NCBI GenBank assembly: GCA_922989275.2 | Contig: OV277864.1 | Location: forward strand, 3,410,001-3,474,000 | Direction of reading: 5' to 3' | Source of the DNA: Gari tellinella | Lineage: Eukaryota; Mollusca; Bivalvia; Cardiida; Psammobiidae | DNA: 64,000 bases | Shown here: piece after piece, positions 51,144-62,892 of the stretch | Numbering within the stretch: the stretch's first letter is position 1 | Layout: every line of letters starts with the position of its first letter | Made by a program: the position numbers and the translations under genes | The notes under the pieces: model-generated | What the model saw: only the letters and a program-made list of their open reading frames with translations | Databases searched by the model: none | Told to the model about the DNA's origin: nothing

Positions 51144-51591
51144 AACAGTGGAGAAGACGTTATTGTTTCCCGTTTAAACGCTAACGAACGCAAATGTATT
51201 TCAATCAAATGAAGAAAAGGACAAGTTCTTGACATATCTGACCATTTATTTCCCGGCCTCTGATCTGGCTCCAAACTGTTTGCAATTAAAATAATAGTGG
51301 TGTAGCGTAAACAAGTTTATTGGGGGTACAGTGGAGAATGTGTTATTCTTTCCCAATAAACGCTTTTACGCTAAAACGTTTATTTCCACTGCAAACAGTT
51401 TGGAGCCAGATCAGACGCCGGGACACCCGGCGTCTGATCAGGCTCCAAACTGTTTGCCTCTCAGATAAAAATGAATTGTAAGAAATATCTCAAAATTTAC
51501 ATTTTCTACGTTTTAGTGTTTTGCCTTTCGTTTGCGTTTAAACGGAAAGAATAACGTTTTATCCACTGTAAATAACGTCTTCTCCTCTGTA
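51144..51591. mobile_element. Family A MITE containing a nested family A MITE
   Basis: Outer copy 51144-51326 plus 51571-51591 (AATAACGTCTTCTCCTCTGTA). Inner copy 51327-51570 (TACAGTGGAGAATGTG ... ATCCACTGTA) is full length. Confidence 0.85.
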
Positions 51592-51639
51592 ATGCCTCTA
51601 ATGCTGTGCTGTTGGGCATGTAAAACATACAAAATAACA

Positions 51640-51892
51640 TACTTAACCTTTTACCATATAGCCTGTTTCAAGATTTGAAGACAGATGACCACCTGAAGCA
51701 GGTTCAAAGTAAAGCAGGTGTTTTACTTTCAGCCTTCTTTTAAAGTACTATCTGATAGTATATACTGTAGGTACTACCGGTATGTTTTATGGCACATATT
51801 CATGACTGTACAAATTGGCACTATTTTCTTCAGTTGAGGAATAATTTAAATGCGTTAAAAGGCGATTAAATGGGGGGAAAGGGTTTATGCAA
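51640..51892. mobile_element. Family B MITE
   Basis: TTAACCTTTTACCATATAGCC to GGGGGGAAAGGGTTTA; left core arm intact, central part short. Confidence 0.65.
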
Positions 51893-51986
51893 TTTGCCTA
51901 GTGTTTAACAGTCATTTCTCTTGGACACCAGGCAAATTTGCTTTTTATCATTGAAATTCACTTGACTTTCACAACTATTAGACATT

Positions 51987-52179
51987 CAGAGTTCCAGACA
52001 AGGGCAGTATTTCAAAAACTAAAATCTTTATTTCTGCTTTAAACCCTATAGTGTCACTACTCAATAGACTCGTCTCGAAGAGACGAATCTATTGAGTAGT
52101 AACACCATAGGATTTGGTTTGAAAATGAGTGAGAAATTGTTGGAATTGTTCAGTTTACTCCCTCTTATCTGGAGCCCTA
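51987..52179. mobile_element. Family D MITE with TSD GACATT
   Basis: CAGAGTTCCAGACAAGGG / CTTATCTGGAGCCCTA; GACATT at 51981-51986 and 52180-52185. Confidence 0.85.
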
Positions 52180-52494
52180 GACATTATGTTTGAATAAGGT
52201 CTCTCGGGTAATGAGAAAACTAAAACAACACGTGTTTTATAGTAGCGATTTGTTTCAAACAGACCTTGACATTTGGAGACAGCTGGCGAAACTTTTATAT
52301 GTGATATGTTTTTGCTCGGCGAGATTAATCTAGGGCAATAAAATCTGAGATTTATAGTTCTTACAACTTTATGAACCACGTTTGGCCTTCACATTGCAGT
52401 CCACTTTTTGTAGTTATATCCGTGATTCTTTCCTGAATGACCACTTGACACATATTAAACAAATTACTCAAAATGTGCCTTTTTACACCCCCTG

Positions 52495-52605
52495 GGGCAT
52501 GTTTCATAAAAGTTCGTACCACATTTTTTGTCGTAAGTCTCAATTATCAATGTATTTCTCTATCTAATCCTGTCTTGTGACATCTCTTTGGAATCGCTTA
52601 TAGAC
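52495..52605. mobile_element. Left half of a family E MITE
   Basis: GGGGCATGTTTCATAAAAG then TCCTGTCTTGTGACATCTC; stops at the centre. Confidence 0.65.
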
Positions 52606-52847
52606 AGGGGACAACTTACTGCAAGTTGACACTATCAAAGAAAGTATCAGTGAAGAGTTTTATATTGCTAACCCAGCATATATATTACATTAACAATGGA
52701 GTTGTTGTACTTTCCAGTTTAAACAAAATTAAACGCGAACGAAAAAACAAATAATACGTAGAAAATGACACCTTTTTGAAACTTACGACGTTTTACAGTC
52801 AAACCTCTGATCTGGGTCTACACTATAAGCGTCAACTACACCTTTAA

Positions 52848-53106
52848 TAGTGGGACCTGTTTCAAAAAACTTTGTACGACAAATGTTGTCGTAAGTCATA
52901 TTATAAAAGTCTCAATTATTATTGATTTCTCCATCTAATCCTGTCTTGTAACATCTCCGTGGAATCGTCATGAAAAGACGATTCAAAAGATATGCCCCAA
53001 GACAGAATTAGATGGGAAAATCAGAAATAAAGTGTATTTTAAAGTTTTGACTTAAAAACCGTTTTGTCGTACGACGTACATGCAAGAAGTGATATGAAAC
53101 GGTCCG
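52848..53106. mobile_element. Family E palindromic MITE
   Basis: GGGACCTGTTTCAAAAAAC left, AAGTGATATGAAACGGTCC right. Confidence 0.8.
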
Positions 53107-53269
53107 AATGTTTGTAAAGGACGAGTATACTCGTCATCAAGGCTGACATGTTTAGTAACCGCCTGTATCAACTACGTAATAAGAGTATTATACACGTACT
53201 AAGTTGTTGAGCAACCCATATCTTTGCCTAAATATTGCAATGAACTCTCCCTATGTGCTTGCTAGAATG

Positions 53270-53398
53270 TTTTATTTTATGTTTAAGAAATGAATTGACT
53301 TTTTCGGCGTTCAAGCAACGACAGAAAATTATCGGCTAATACCAATTTCTGTCGTTTATTTCGATTGAACGCCGAAAAAACAGTTCATTTCTTATATT
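53270..53398. repeat. Long hairpin, function unknown
   Basis: AAGAAATGAATTGACTTTTTC and GAACGCCGAAAAAACAGTTC pair; inner stem CGACAGAAATT with its inverse. 53400-53830 otherwise holds no feature. Confidence 0.6.
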
Positions 53399-53835
53399 TA
53401 CAATATATTTGCAGTAATTTCTAATATTAAATGATTATTTTGTTAGTATACGCATGTATGTTTTATCCATATTAGAGGTTGATAACACTAATAATGTGTA
53501 CTCTATAAGGAACAGCCATGACCGCATTACTGAAGCTGTGTGCATTCGAAAGTAAAAAAATAAATTCCATTGATTACATTCTAACGAAAACAACTTGACA
53601 GTCTGGCGCGAAAATGCCAATTTGACGTGATTTTGGAAATGGTCATTTTGAAAGTAGGATAAATATATCGATTCTTTTTGGTCATAAAGAAATACAGTCG
53701 ACTGTTGTTTATTAGGTTTACCAATTTTCTTGCAATTTACCTCATTAATAAAGAATAATTTTAGTTTACTAGTAGTCGGTAATCATTGTTTCCGCTAATA
53801 GGAAGGCATACATCGGTTACATGTAAGAACACATT

Positions 53836-54100
53836 TTTGAAAAATCCGCCATGTTTTTGCTGTCCGAGCTCCAAAGATTAATACGTGAATGAAAATTGCA
53901 TATGCCCCGCGTCCTCTTCGAGACATACATGTATCCACAAGCCCCGTCCTCTCGAGAGTCACCGTTTAGACGAGTTGAACGTCATTTTTGCAATGGAGTT
54001 GAATGGGGCGAATGTTAATATATACAAGTGGGATCTAAGGGCACTGCAATGGTTGCCGATTTTGCAGAACATTTCATCTGCAATAGCAAACAGTGCGACA
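53836..54100 (-). promoter_or_regulatory. Non-repetitive island with an ATGGCGGA motif, possible TSS
   Basis: Minus strand has AACATGGCGGATTTTTC (YY1-like) in a CG-richer, apparently low-copy stretch; the plus strand is open for about 70 codons from 53885 (MNENCICPASSS...). Could be a promoter or first exon of an unknown gene. Weak evidence. Confidence 0.25.
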
Positions 54101-54103
54101 AAA

Positions 54104-54310
54104 ACGGTCGTAAGTCAAAACTTTAAAATACATTTAATTTCTAATTTCTCTATCTTATCATGTCTTGTGACATCTCTTTGAAATCGTCTTTTCAAGACGA
54201 TTCCAAAGAGATGTCACAAGACAGGATTAGATGGAGAAATAAATAATTGTTAATTTTATAATCTGAATTACGACAACATATGTCGTACGAAGTTTTATGA
54301 AACGGGCCCA
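54104..54310. mobile_element. Family E MITE, left end lost
   Basis: Centre TCGTCTTTTCAAGACGATT; right AAGTTTTATGAAACGGGCCC. Confidence 0.75.
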
Positions 54311-54381
54311 ATACCCTGATGAGACGCCGCGTAACGAGGCGTCTCATCAGAGTCTACACTGTTTGCCAATGTCCTCTTTAA

Positions 54382-54631
54382 TACAGTGGATACTCTGTTA
54401 TTATTTCCCAATAAACGCGTTTACGCTAAAACTATTATTTGCAGTGCAAACAGTTTGGAGCCAGATCAGACGCCGGATAACCCGGCGTCTGATCAGGCTC
54501 CAAACTGTTTGCCACCAAGATAAACATGAAATATCAGAATTGTCCAAAAGTTGTTCTTTGCTACGTTTTAGCGCTTTGCGTTTGCGTATGTTTGCGTTTA
54601 AACGGGAAAGAATAACAGATTCTCCACTGTA
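54382..54631. mobile_element. Family A MITE
   Basis: TACAGTGGATACTCTGTTAT to GATTCTCCACTGTA. A short GATGAGACGCC palindrome precedes it (54310-54365). Confidence 0.92.
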
Positions 54632-55130
54632 CGCACTAGTCTTAAATGGGTTAAAACAAACTGGTGTTTTCGGTTCTAGAACCATACCGACACGGCGGCA
54701 GCGCCTAGATTGACTTACTGCATAATCCCCAGACAATTACTACACATATCACATAATAAAATACGGATTGCTTTTAATTGCAAAAATATTTAAGAGATCT
54801 CTATTATTCATTTGTTGAAATTCTATTCAACAAATGATCTGATGTTTTTTGGTTGTGTTTTATTTTCTCGAATAGCAGAAGATGAATGAGAAAGCAAAAA
54901 TAAGGATGTAATATAATACAGGGTAACCTTCAGAAAGACCTTGACATTTTGAAACAGCCGCTAAGTTACATGTACATGTATCCTTATTTCAATTTATCGA
55001 CAAGATTAAACTGGTTTCTAGGAGCACATTAACTCTTCCATTATGGCACTGCCTTAGGCGACTATAGTGGCCGCAACCAGTTTGATCCTGGACACATGAC
55101 GCGGCGTCTGATCAGGATCCTAACTGTTTG

Positions 55131-55385
55131 GCACTGGATACTACGTTATTCTTTCTCGTTTAAACGCAAACAAAACGCAAACGCATTGCAATAAAATGTA
55201 GAAAATGACAACTGGTTGACAATTCTGACTATTTGTTTTAATTTGAATGGCAAACAGTTTGGAGCCTGATCAGACGCCGGGTTACCCGGCGTCTGATCTG
55301 GCTCCAAATTGTTTGCAATGGATGGAAATAATAGTTGAAGCGTAAACGCGTTTATTGGGAAAGAATAACGTTTTTAACCACTGTA
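55131..55385. mobile_element. Family A MITE
   Basis: CACTGGATACTACGTTATTC to TTTTTAACCACTGTA; preceded by a truncated GATCAGGATCC palindrome (55070-55130). Confidence 0.85.
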
Positions 55386-55489
55386 CCAATATTTCTTTAG
55401 TCAAAGCATCCAAAGTATGATTTTGACATATTTGAGCAGACGATGTATTGCCTGCGGAAGGATTACATGAAATTTGGCTGCCAAAGGTT

Positions 55490-55946
55490 TACAATGGAGA
55501 AGTCGATATTCGTTCCGAAGAAGCGTGTTTATGCTGAATCATTTAATGCCATTGCAAACAATTTGGTGCCAGATCCGACGCCAGGTAAATACAGTGGAGA
55601 ATGTGTTAATCTTTCCCAATAAACGCGTTTACAATGTACATGTACAGTGGAGAATGTGTTAATCTTTCCCAATAAACGCGTTTACAATGTACATGTACAG
55701 TGGAGAATGTGTTAATCTTTCCCAATAAACGCGTTTACGCTAAAACTATTATTTGCAGTGCAAACATTTTGGAGCCAGATCAGACGCCGGGTAACCCGGC
55801 GTCTGATCAGGCTCCAAACTGTTTGCCACCAAGATAAATATGAAATATCAGAATTGTCCAAAAAGTTGCACTTTTCTACGTTTTAGCACTTTGCGTTTGC
55901 GTACGTTTGCGTATAAACGGGAAAGAATAACAGATTCCCCACTGTA
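55490..55946. mobile_element. Family A MITE cluster with a triplicated 53-bp terminus
   Basis: 55490-55588 is the left half of an old copy. TACAGTGGAGAATGTG restarts at 55590, 55643 and 55696, giving two extra copies of the 53-bp left end in front of a full element (55696-55946). Confidence 0.85.
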
Positions 55947-56246
55947 GTACATCTGCCTGTTCCTTTTTAAAATTCTTTCATGATCAAATTTATCGTAAAG
56001 GTTTTACCTCTTCACCGTCATTTTGTCGTCTGTTGCAATATTGTTGTCTGCAATTTATCGTTTGATAGTTAGATTTAATGGTGTATCAAACTCGTGAATT
56101 TGTGAATTTGTCAAAGTACACAATGTATATAAAACACTCCATCATGGTTTTGTTTTGAAGAGCTATTTAGGATGAATAGAAAAAAAGAAGATTATATGTT
56201 GGTGTATAACTTGCCAGATTAGGATCTGATTTTCTTATTTGGTCCT

Positions 56247-57642
56247 TTTTAGCTCACCTGAGCTAGCTCAGGGTGAGCTTGTGCAATCCTTGATTGTCCG
56301 GCGTCCGTCGTGCGTCGTGCGTCGTCAACAATTTTAGTGTTTACACTCTAGAGGCCATAAATTTTATCCAATCTTTCTTAAACTTGCTCAGATGGTATAT
56401 TGCCATAAGATCTCGGATGAGTTCAATTATGGTTGAAATCAGACAAATAGGTCATGAGTTATCTACCTTTGAACTGCTGAAAATGCATATTTAACAGTGT
56501 TTATACTCTAGAGGCCACATTATGTATCCAATCTTTCTCAAACTTGTCCAGATTGTATATGACTATAAGAGTTCGAAAGAGTTCGATTTTGGTTGAAATC
56601 GTATAAATAGATCAAGAGTTATCTACCTTTGAATTGCTGAAAATGCCATATTTAACGGTGTTTACACACTAGAGGCCACAGTATTTATCCAATCTTTCTA
56701 AAACTTGCCCAGATTGTATATGACCATAAGAGTTCGGATGAGTTCGATTCTGGTTGAAATCAGACAAACAGATCAAGAGTTATCTACCTTTGAATTGCTG
56801 AAAATGCCATATTTAATAGTGTTTACAGTATAGAGTTCACAATTTTTATCCAATCCATCTCAAACTTGCTCAGATTGTATATGACTATAAGGATTCAGAT
56901 GAGTTTGATTATGGTTGAAATCAGATTTATAGGTTGAGATCGAGTAATCTACCTTTGAATTGCTGAAAATGCCATATTTAACGATGTTTACACTCTAGAG
57001 GCCACAAATTTTATCCAATCTTTCTCAAACTTACTCAGATTGTACATGTATATTACCATAAGAATTCAGATGAGATCAATTATGGTTGTAATCGGATCAA
57101 TAGGTCAAGAGTTATCTACCTTTGAATTGCTGAAAATGATATATTTAACAGTGTTTACGCATTGAGGCCACAATATTTATCCAAGCTCTCTCAAACTTGC
57201 CCAGATTGTATATTACTATAAGAGTTCAAAAAGGGTGATTATGGTCGGAATCGGACAAATAGATCAAGAGATATCTACCTTTGAATTGCTGAAAATGCCA
57301 TATTTTACAGCGTTTACACTCTTACAACTACATTTTTGAATGGATTTTGATTATACTTGTACACAAAGGATGTAGCTATACCTTCTCGAAGGAGTGCTTT
57401 TATTGTTGAAATGTAATCATTGTGGCAATAGTTACCTGCCCTTGATGTACTATGAAATGCTAGAAAAAGGCTTCATTTCAGTAGTTTAGGCTCTAGTTAT
57501 CTACCTTTGATGTACTCTACTATGCTAGAGTAGGTCGACAAAACTTGAACGGATTTAGAATAAAAAGGGTGAAATTCAAAGGTAAAGCTATCAGGCTTCA
57601 TTACAAATGGTGAGCGATATCAGGGCATTCAGGCCCTCTTGT
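56247..57642 (-). mobile_element. Family C-like element in reverse orientation with tandem units
   Basis: Left TTTTAGCTCACCTGAGC and GTCCGTCGTGCGTCGTGCG; right GGTGAGCGATATCAGGGC, AGGCCCTCTTG. Internal units of about 162 bp marked by GAGTTATCTACCTTTGAATT (about six copies). No ORF. Confidence 0.8.
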
Positions 57643-57649
57643 TAAAGAA

Positions 57650-58470
57650 ACTGCTTCAATAAAATCTATTTCAAATGAAAATAAACATGGTAATTTGGTT
57701 TTGTATTACTTATGGTAGTATTTCCTCATGGAAAAACTAATTTAAGACAAATACAGACCCCAAATGTGAAGGCTATGAAGCTCTAAATATCATTGATATG
57801 GTACTACATGTACTTTGTACATTTTGTAAAGGGAGATAACTCTTTTTTCTTTACTAACTCGAAATGTTCAACACTAACATATCAATTTCTTTTCATATTT
57901 TGAATTGCCCTTTTTTATGGGATTTCATCTGGTACAATATAAGAAAATGTAAGATACTGGAAAGTATGTTTTTTACTTTTTTATACCATATTATATACTT
58001 TTTAATAATGTATTACCCATAAAAATTCAACGATTCATTTTTTCAAATCTGATGCCTGTTTTGGTCTTGAGTTAGTTTCTTCATGTGAAAATACTTCCAT
58101 AGACATAAAATACATATGAAAAGCAAAATTACCGTGTTCATTTTTTATTTAAATTATATTTTACTTAAGCTTTTAACTTAAATTTGACAAAATTTGAGGA
58201 AAAATCCAAATCTGACACATCTTTTCAAAAAACAAAAAATGCACACCGCCATATGATTATTCTCTATTTTTTCATTTATCATAAACAGCTCATCCAGAAT
58301 AACCATGAAAGAAAGAAAAAATATACTTTGAAATGTGATACACCCTACAGGCAGTATAACTGACGTAATTCCAAAACATGTGGCAAACAGTTTTGATCCT
58401 GATCAGGATCGAAACCGTTTGCAAATTCGCTTTATGACGTCATTGATAGTGAAAGGGTTAACATGATATT
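57650..58470. other. AT-rich stretch without recognised genes
   Basis: No ORF, exon pair or known repeat seen, except the TTAA-side palindrome with GATCCTGATCAGGATC at 58380-58460 ending GTGAAAGGGTTAA. Confidence 0.6.
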
Positions 58471-58479
58471 ATACGCTGC

Positions 58480-58729
58480 TACAGTGGAGAATGTGTTATT
58501 CTTTCCCGTTTAAACGCAAACGTACGCAAACGCAAAGCACTAATACGTAGAAAAAAACAATTTTTGGACAATTCTAATAGTTCATGTTTATCATGGTGGC
58601 AAACAGTTTGGAGCCTGATCAGACGCCGGGTTACCCGGCGTCTGATCTGGCTCCAAACTGTTTGCACTGGAAATAATAGTTTTAGCGTAAACGCGTTTAT
58701 TGGGAAAGAATAGCACATTCTCCACTGTA
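58480..58729. mobile_element. Family A MITE
   Basis: TACAGTGGAGAATGTGTTAT to ACATTCTCCACTGTA. Confidence 0.92.
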
Positions 58730-58772
58730 GCAATGTCCTGTCATCCAGTTTATTTTTGCACTGCAAAGCAGT

Positions 58773-58930
58773 GTACAGTGGAATAGACGTTATTCTTTCT
58801 ATTCCCAATAAATGTTTTTACGCAATACTATTATATTGCAAACGGGTTGGCGCCTGATCTGGCTCCAAATCATTTGCTATGCACATAACGTGATTAGTAT
58901 AAACACGATTATTGGGAATATCTTTCATAG
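58773..58930. mobile_element. Family A MITE, diverged and truncated
   Basis: TACAGTGGAATAGACGTTAT to ACGATTATTGGGAATATC. Confidence 0.65.
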
Positions 58931-59104
58931 CCCGATGACAGAAACCAATCTAAATAAAAGCCAATAGGGGTTCTAAGTTAATGTTCAATTAGAATCAACT
59001 AAACTTGTTGCATATTAGTACCAATTGTAGTCAATGAAACTTCTCAGTGTAGTTGGATTTCTCGAAAAGCTTAAACTGGTCCTGGAAAAAGCCATTTTGG
59101 CGGT

Positions 59105-59409
59105 CATTTTGGATTTCAACCAGAAACTGTACTTATACATTTCAAAATTTGCATTTGGGTAAACTACATTGACAATTTCTTACAAAATATCATTTTTAAT
59201 TCTCTTACACATGAAATAAAAGCTCATTACGAAAGTCATTTTCCACAGGCAGACAAGAACCAGTCTGAAACTCAGAAACTGTCCTAATACATTTCAAAAT
59301 TTGCATTTGGGTAAACTACAGTGACAATTTCTTACAAAATATCATTTTTAATTCTCTTACACATGAAATAAAAGCTCATTACGAAAGTCATTTTCCACAG
59401 GCAGACAAG
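59105..59409 (+). repeat. Tandem duplication, 152-bp unit, two copies
   Basis: TTCAAAATTTGCATTTGGG at 59141 and 59293; the copies are almost identical through CCACAGGCAGACAAG, so the duplication is recent. Confidence 0.9.
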
Positions 59410-59580
59410 TTTAACCTCAATTTCTCCCCTTATTCAAGTACTACATGTACATGCACCTAAATGCGAGTCAGACGATTGTTTCCGAACTCTTGCTCTGAGG
59501 CAATTTGCTGTAAGATACACGCAGTACTAAAAGGTTGTCTGGGGCGTTCATCGCAAATAAAAGTGGTCTTTAGCTTAAAC

Positions 59581-59830
59581 TACAGTGGAGAAAACGTTAT
59601 TCTTTCCCAATAAACGCGTTTACGCTAAAACTATTATTTACAGTGCAAACAGTTTGGAGCCAGATCAGACGCCGGGTAACCCGGCATCTGATCAGGCTCC
59701 AAAATGTTTGCCACCAAGATAAACATGTATTATCAGAATTGTCCAAAAGTTGTACTTTTCTACGTTTAAGTGCTTTGCGTTTGCGTACGTTTGCGTTTAA
59801 ACGGGAAAGAATAACAGATTCTCCACTGTA
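59581..59830. mobile_element. Family A MITE
   Basis: TACAGTGGAGAAAACGTTAT to GATTCTCCACTGTA. 59860-60085 is a strongly degenerate relative (ACTGGGGAGAATACTTAATTC). Confidence 0.92.
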
Positions 59831-60218
59831 ACTGTACTGTTACATGTACATGTATGTAACAGTACTGGGGAGAATACTTAATTCTTTCCAAATGAACTGG
59901 CATGTGTATATCGGTCGCAAACAGTTTTGAGGAAGATGATATGCCGGGGCACCCGGCGTCTGACAAGGTTCAAACATTTTGCAACTCAGATGAAAATAAG
60001 TCGTCACACAATTGTCTGTTTTTACATGTACATTTTAATGGGTTACGTTTGTATTTTTAAAAACGGGAAAGTATTGTAAGATCAACAGTTGGCAAACGTG
60101 TTATACATGTACAAAGGCATTACATATAGCTTGTAGATATTTTATGAGGAATTGGTCACCTATTTCTCTGTCTGCGATGTCGGTTTGATCTTATTAAACC
60201 TGTCGATAATTGGACGTT

Positions 60219-60467
60219 ATAGTGGAGAATCTGTTATTCTTTCCCGTTTAAACGCAAACGAAACGCAAACGCATTGTACTAAAATGCAGAAAATAACAAC
60301 CTTTTCACAAATATGAAAATTGATTATACCTTCATGACAGACAGTTTGGAGCCTGATCAGACGCCGGGTTTCCCGGCGTCTGTTCGGGCTCCAAACTGTT
60401 TGCATGGGAAATAATAGATTTAGCGTAAACGCGTTTATTGGGAAAGAATAACGTTTTCTCCACTGTA
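60219..60467. mobile_element. Family A MITE
   Basis: TATAGTGGAGAATCTGTTAT to TTTTCTCCACTGTA. Confidence 0.9.
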
Positions 60468-60554
60468 CATGTACATGTATTAGCAAAAAGTACAGGAAAA
60501 GGAGCAGTCTATCCCGGTTAACATTTTAACCCTATTGAACTGCCTTATCCAGAG

Positions 60555-60800
60555 TACATGGGAGAAGACGTTATTCTTTCCAAATAAGCGCGTTTACGCT
60601 AAAACTATTTTTTCCATTGCAAACAGTTTGGAGCCAGATCAGACGCCGGGTAACCCGGCGTCTGATCAGGCTCCAAACTGCTTGTCACTCAGAATAAGAT
60701 AAACGGTCAAGAAGTGTCAACAAGTTGTCCTATTTTACATTTTACTGCAATGCGTTTCGTTTGCGTTTAGACTGGAAAGAATAACGTTTTCTCCACTGTA
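60555..60800. mobile_element. Family A MITE
   Basis: TACATGGGAGAAGACGTTAT to TTTTCTCCACTGTA. Confidence 0.9.
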
Positions 60801-60945
60801 CAATTGTCATTTGCAAAACCGTTTGAACTAAAAAAACAACAATGCATTACTCAAATTATTATCAGGATCCAAACATTGTGTTACTCATTACGGCATGTCT
60901 TACCAAAAAGTCTAGTAACAAAGCATAGCAGCAAAGGCCATGTTG

Positions 60946-61207
60946 CAGGGCTGCCATAAGTTGACATGAAATATCCTAAGATTTCCAAATTTGCATTTTT
61001 CAAGTGCGATTTTACTTATCCTACCTTTACATGTACACCATAGCAATTTTTCTTGTTTTGTTGACATGCGACTACTTAAAGCAGGCAGTAAGTAAAGCAG
61101 AATGCGCCTTAGGGCGCATTCTGCTTTACTTTCAGCCTGCTTTAAGCTACCATGAACTCGGAAAAAATCCGGAGATTTCGGAAAAATCCGGAGAAATGGC
61201 AGCCCAG
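60946..61207. mobile_element. Family M MITE with TSD ATGTTG
   Basis: CAGGGCTGCCATAAGTTG / GAGAAATGGCAGCCCAG; ATGTTG at 60940-60945 and 61208-61213. Interior is the family B core. Confidence 0.9.
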
Positions 61208-61300
61208 ATGTTGGCTACCACGGACGAGGATCGAACCAAGGTCTCTTTCGTCACAGTCCAATATATCTTAACCACTGAGCAAAAGAGTCGAAACCCTTAT
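61208..61300 (-). repeat. tRNA-like segment with A and B boxes
   Basis: Minus strand TTTTGCTCAGTGGTTAAG and TTGGTTCGATCCTCG, spaced about 40 nt: pol III promoter layout of a tRNA-derived SINE head. Not a complete tRNA by eye. Confidence 0.5.
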
Positions 61301-61426
61301 TTAGGTTTTGACATTTTATTAATTATTGTTGTTGCTGCGAAGGTTTATAGTCCCGCATTTATAAGCGTTTAAGGCGCGTCATCCCTTTGGCATTAGAGTT
61401 GAGACAATGGTCGACATCATGCCTAT

Positions 61427-61924
61427 TACAGTGGAGAATCTGTTATTCTTTCCCGATAAACGCGTTTACGCTAAAACTATTTTTTCTTTTACAAACAGTT
61501 TGGAGCCAGATCAGACGCCGGGTAACCCGGCGTCTGATCAGGCTCCAAACTGTTTGCCACCAAGATAAACATGGAATACAGTGGAGAATCTGTTATTCTT
61601 TCCCAATAAACGCGTTTACGCTAAAACTATTATTTGCAGTGCAAACAGTTTGGAGCCAGATCAGACGCCGGGTAACCCGGCGTCTGATCAGGCTCCAAAC
61701 TGTTTGCCACCAAGATAAACAAGAATTATCAGAATTGTCCAAAAGTTGTTCTTTTCTACGTTTTAGCGCTTTGCGTTTGCGTACGTTTGCGTTTAAACGG
61801 GAAAGAATAACAGATTCTCCACTGTATCAGAATTGTCCAAAAGTTGTTCTTTTCTACGTTTTAGCGCTTTGCGTTTGCGTACGTTTGCGTTTAAACGGGA
61901 AAGAATAACAGATTCTCTTCTGTA
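61427..61924. mobile_element. Family A MITE with another family A MITE inserted in it
   Basis: Outer copy 61427-61576 and 61827-61924; inner full copy 61577-61826. TA duplicated at the junction; excision restores AATATCAGAATTG, the family sequence. Confidence 0.93.
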
Positions 61925-61934
61925 CATGTACTGA

Positions 61935-62190
61935 CTGGACTTTGCTGTGTTGGCCCTAAAATGGCCGGTTTTCCCCTACGCTGGTCGTCGGGAAGGAGGA
62001 AATGCTGTCTTGTCATGGAAGTGTTGTTGATTCTGGTTCCAAGTGATTGGCTGTCAACAGGTCGATGACGCACCTTATCCGAGCCGGGGCTCCCGTTGGA
62101 AATCTGTCCGTCTATTCCCGAGCATTGCTCAGATTCGGTCATCCAGGCGTCCAAATGCAATCCCCATTTTTGCTTAATCATTTTGTAGAA
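61935..62190 (-). other. GC-richer unique stretch with exon-like minus-strand ORF
   Basis: From ATG at 62181 the minus strand reads MIKQKWGLHLDAWMTESEQC, then SGIDGQISNGSPGSDK before a good donor (AAG|GTGCGT at about 62074). The open frame continues to 61930. Might be a first coding exon of an unknown gene, or chance. Not recognised. Confidence 0.3.
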
Positions 62191-62341
62191 CAGTTACATG
62201 TACACAAATAGAGGTGAGCGTGCGGGATGTAACACTTCACTTTAGTTAATCTAGCTAGTAGCCTACAATATAAATTTGAGAAATAACATCATACAGTAAA
62301 TCATAGTCATGCATATATGCATCCTTTGCAAACAGTGAACG

Positions 62342-62591
62342 TACAGTGGAGAATCTGTTATTCTTTCCCGTTTAAACGCAAACGAACGCAAACGCAAAGC
62401 ACTAAAACGTAGAAAAGTACAATATTTGGACAATTCTGATAATACATGTTTATCTTGGTGGCAAACAGTTTGGAGCCTGATCAGACGCCGGGTTACCCGG
62501 CGTCTGATCTGGCTCCAAACTGTTTGCACTGCAAATAATAGTTTTAGCGTAAACGCGTTTATTGGGAAAGAATAACGTTTTCTCCACTGTA
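62342..62591. mobile_element. Family A MITE
   Basis: TACAGTGGAGAATCTGTTAT to TTTTCTCCACTGTA; followed by a family N-like core (62620-62690). Confidence 0.92.
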
Positions 62592-62892
62592 CCTGTAAAT
62601 AATACACTTTTCCTATATAAACAGTGTAGACCAACATCAAACGGTTTATAAAGGAGCCCGCTGACCAGGGTCTACACCATTGGTCATATTGCAATACATT
62701 AACAAAATCGTATATGAGTAGTAAAAATAGAATAATCTTAATTTGAAACTGGAATTAATTTGAGGAAGGAGATGAAAAGGTTGAAGCAGATGAAGTCATG
62801 CAATTGAATGGTTTAAACACCAAGATGGGAGATCGTCGTATCAATTTACTCCTAGCATGCTACATGTAATCACTGCCTGACATATACACAAA

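Noticed and set aside
29467..62694. Recurring ORFs with peptides such as TVWSQIRRRVTRRLIRLQTV
   Set aside because: Translations of the family A palindrome arms; present on both strands at each copy and not a protein family.
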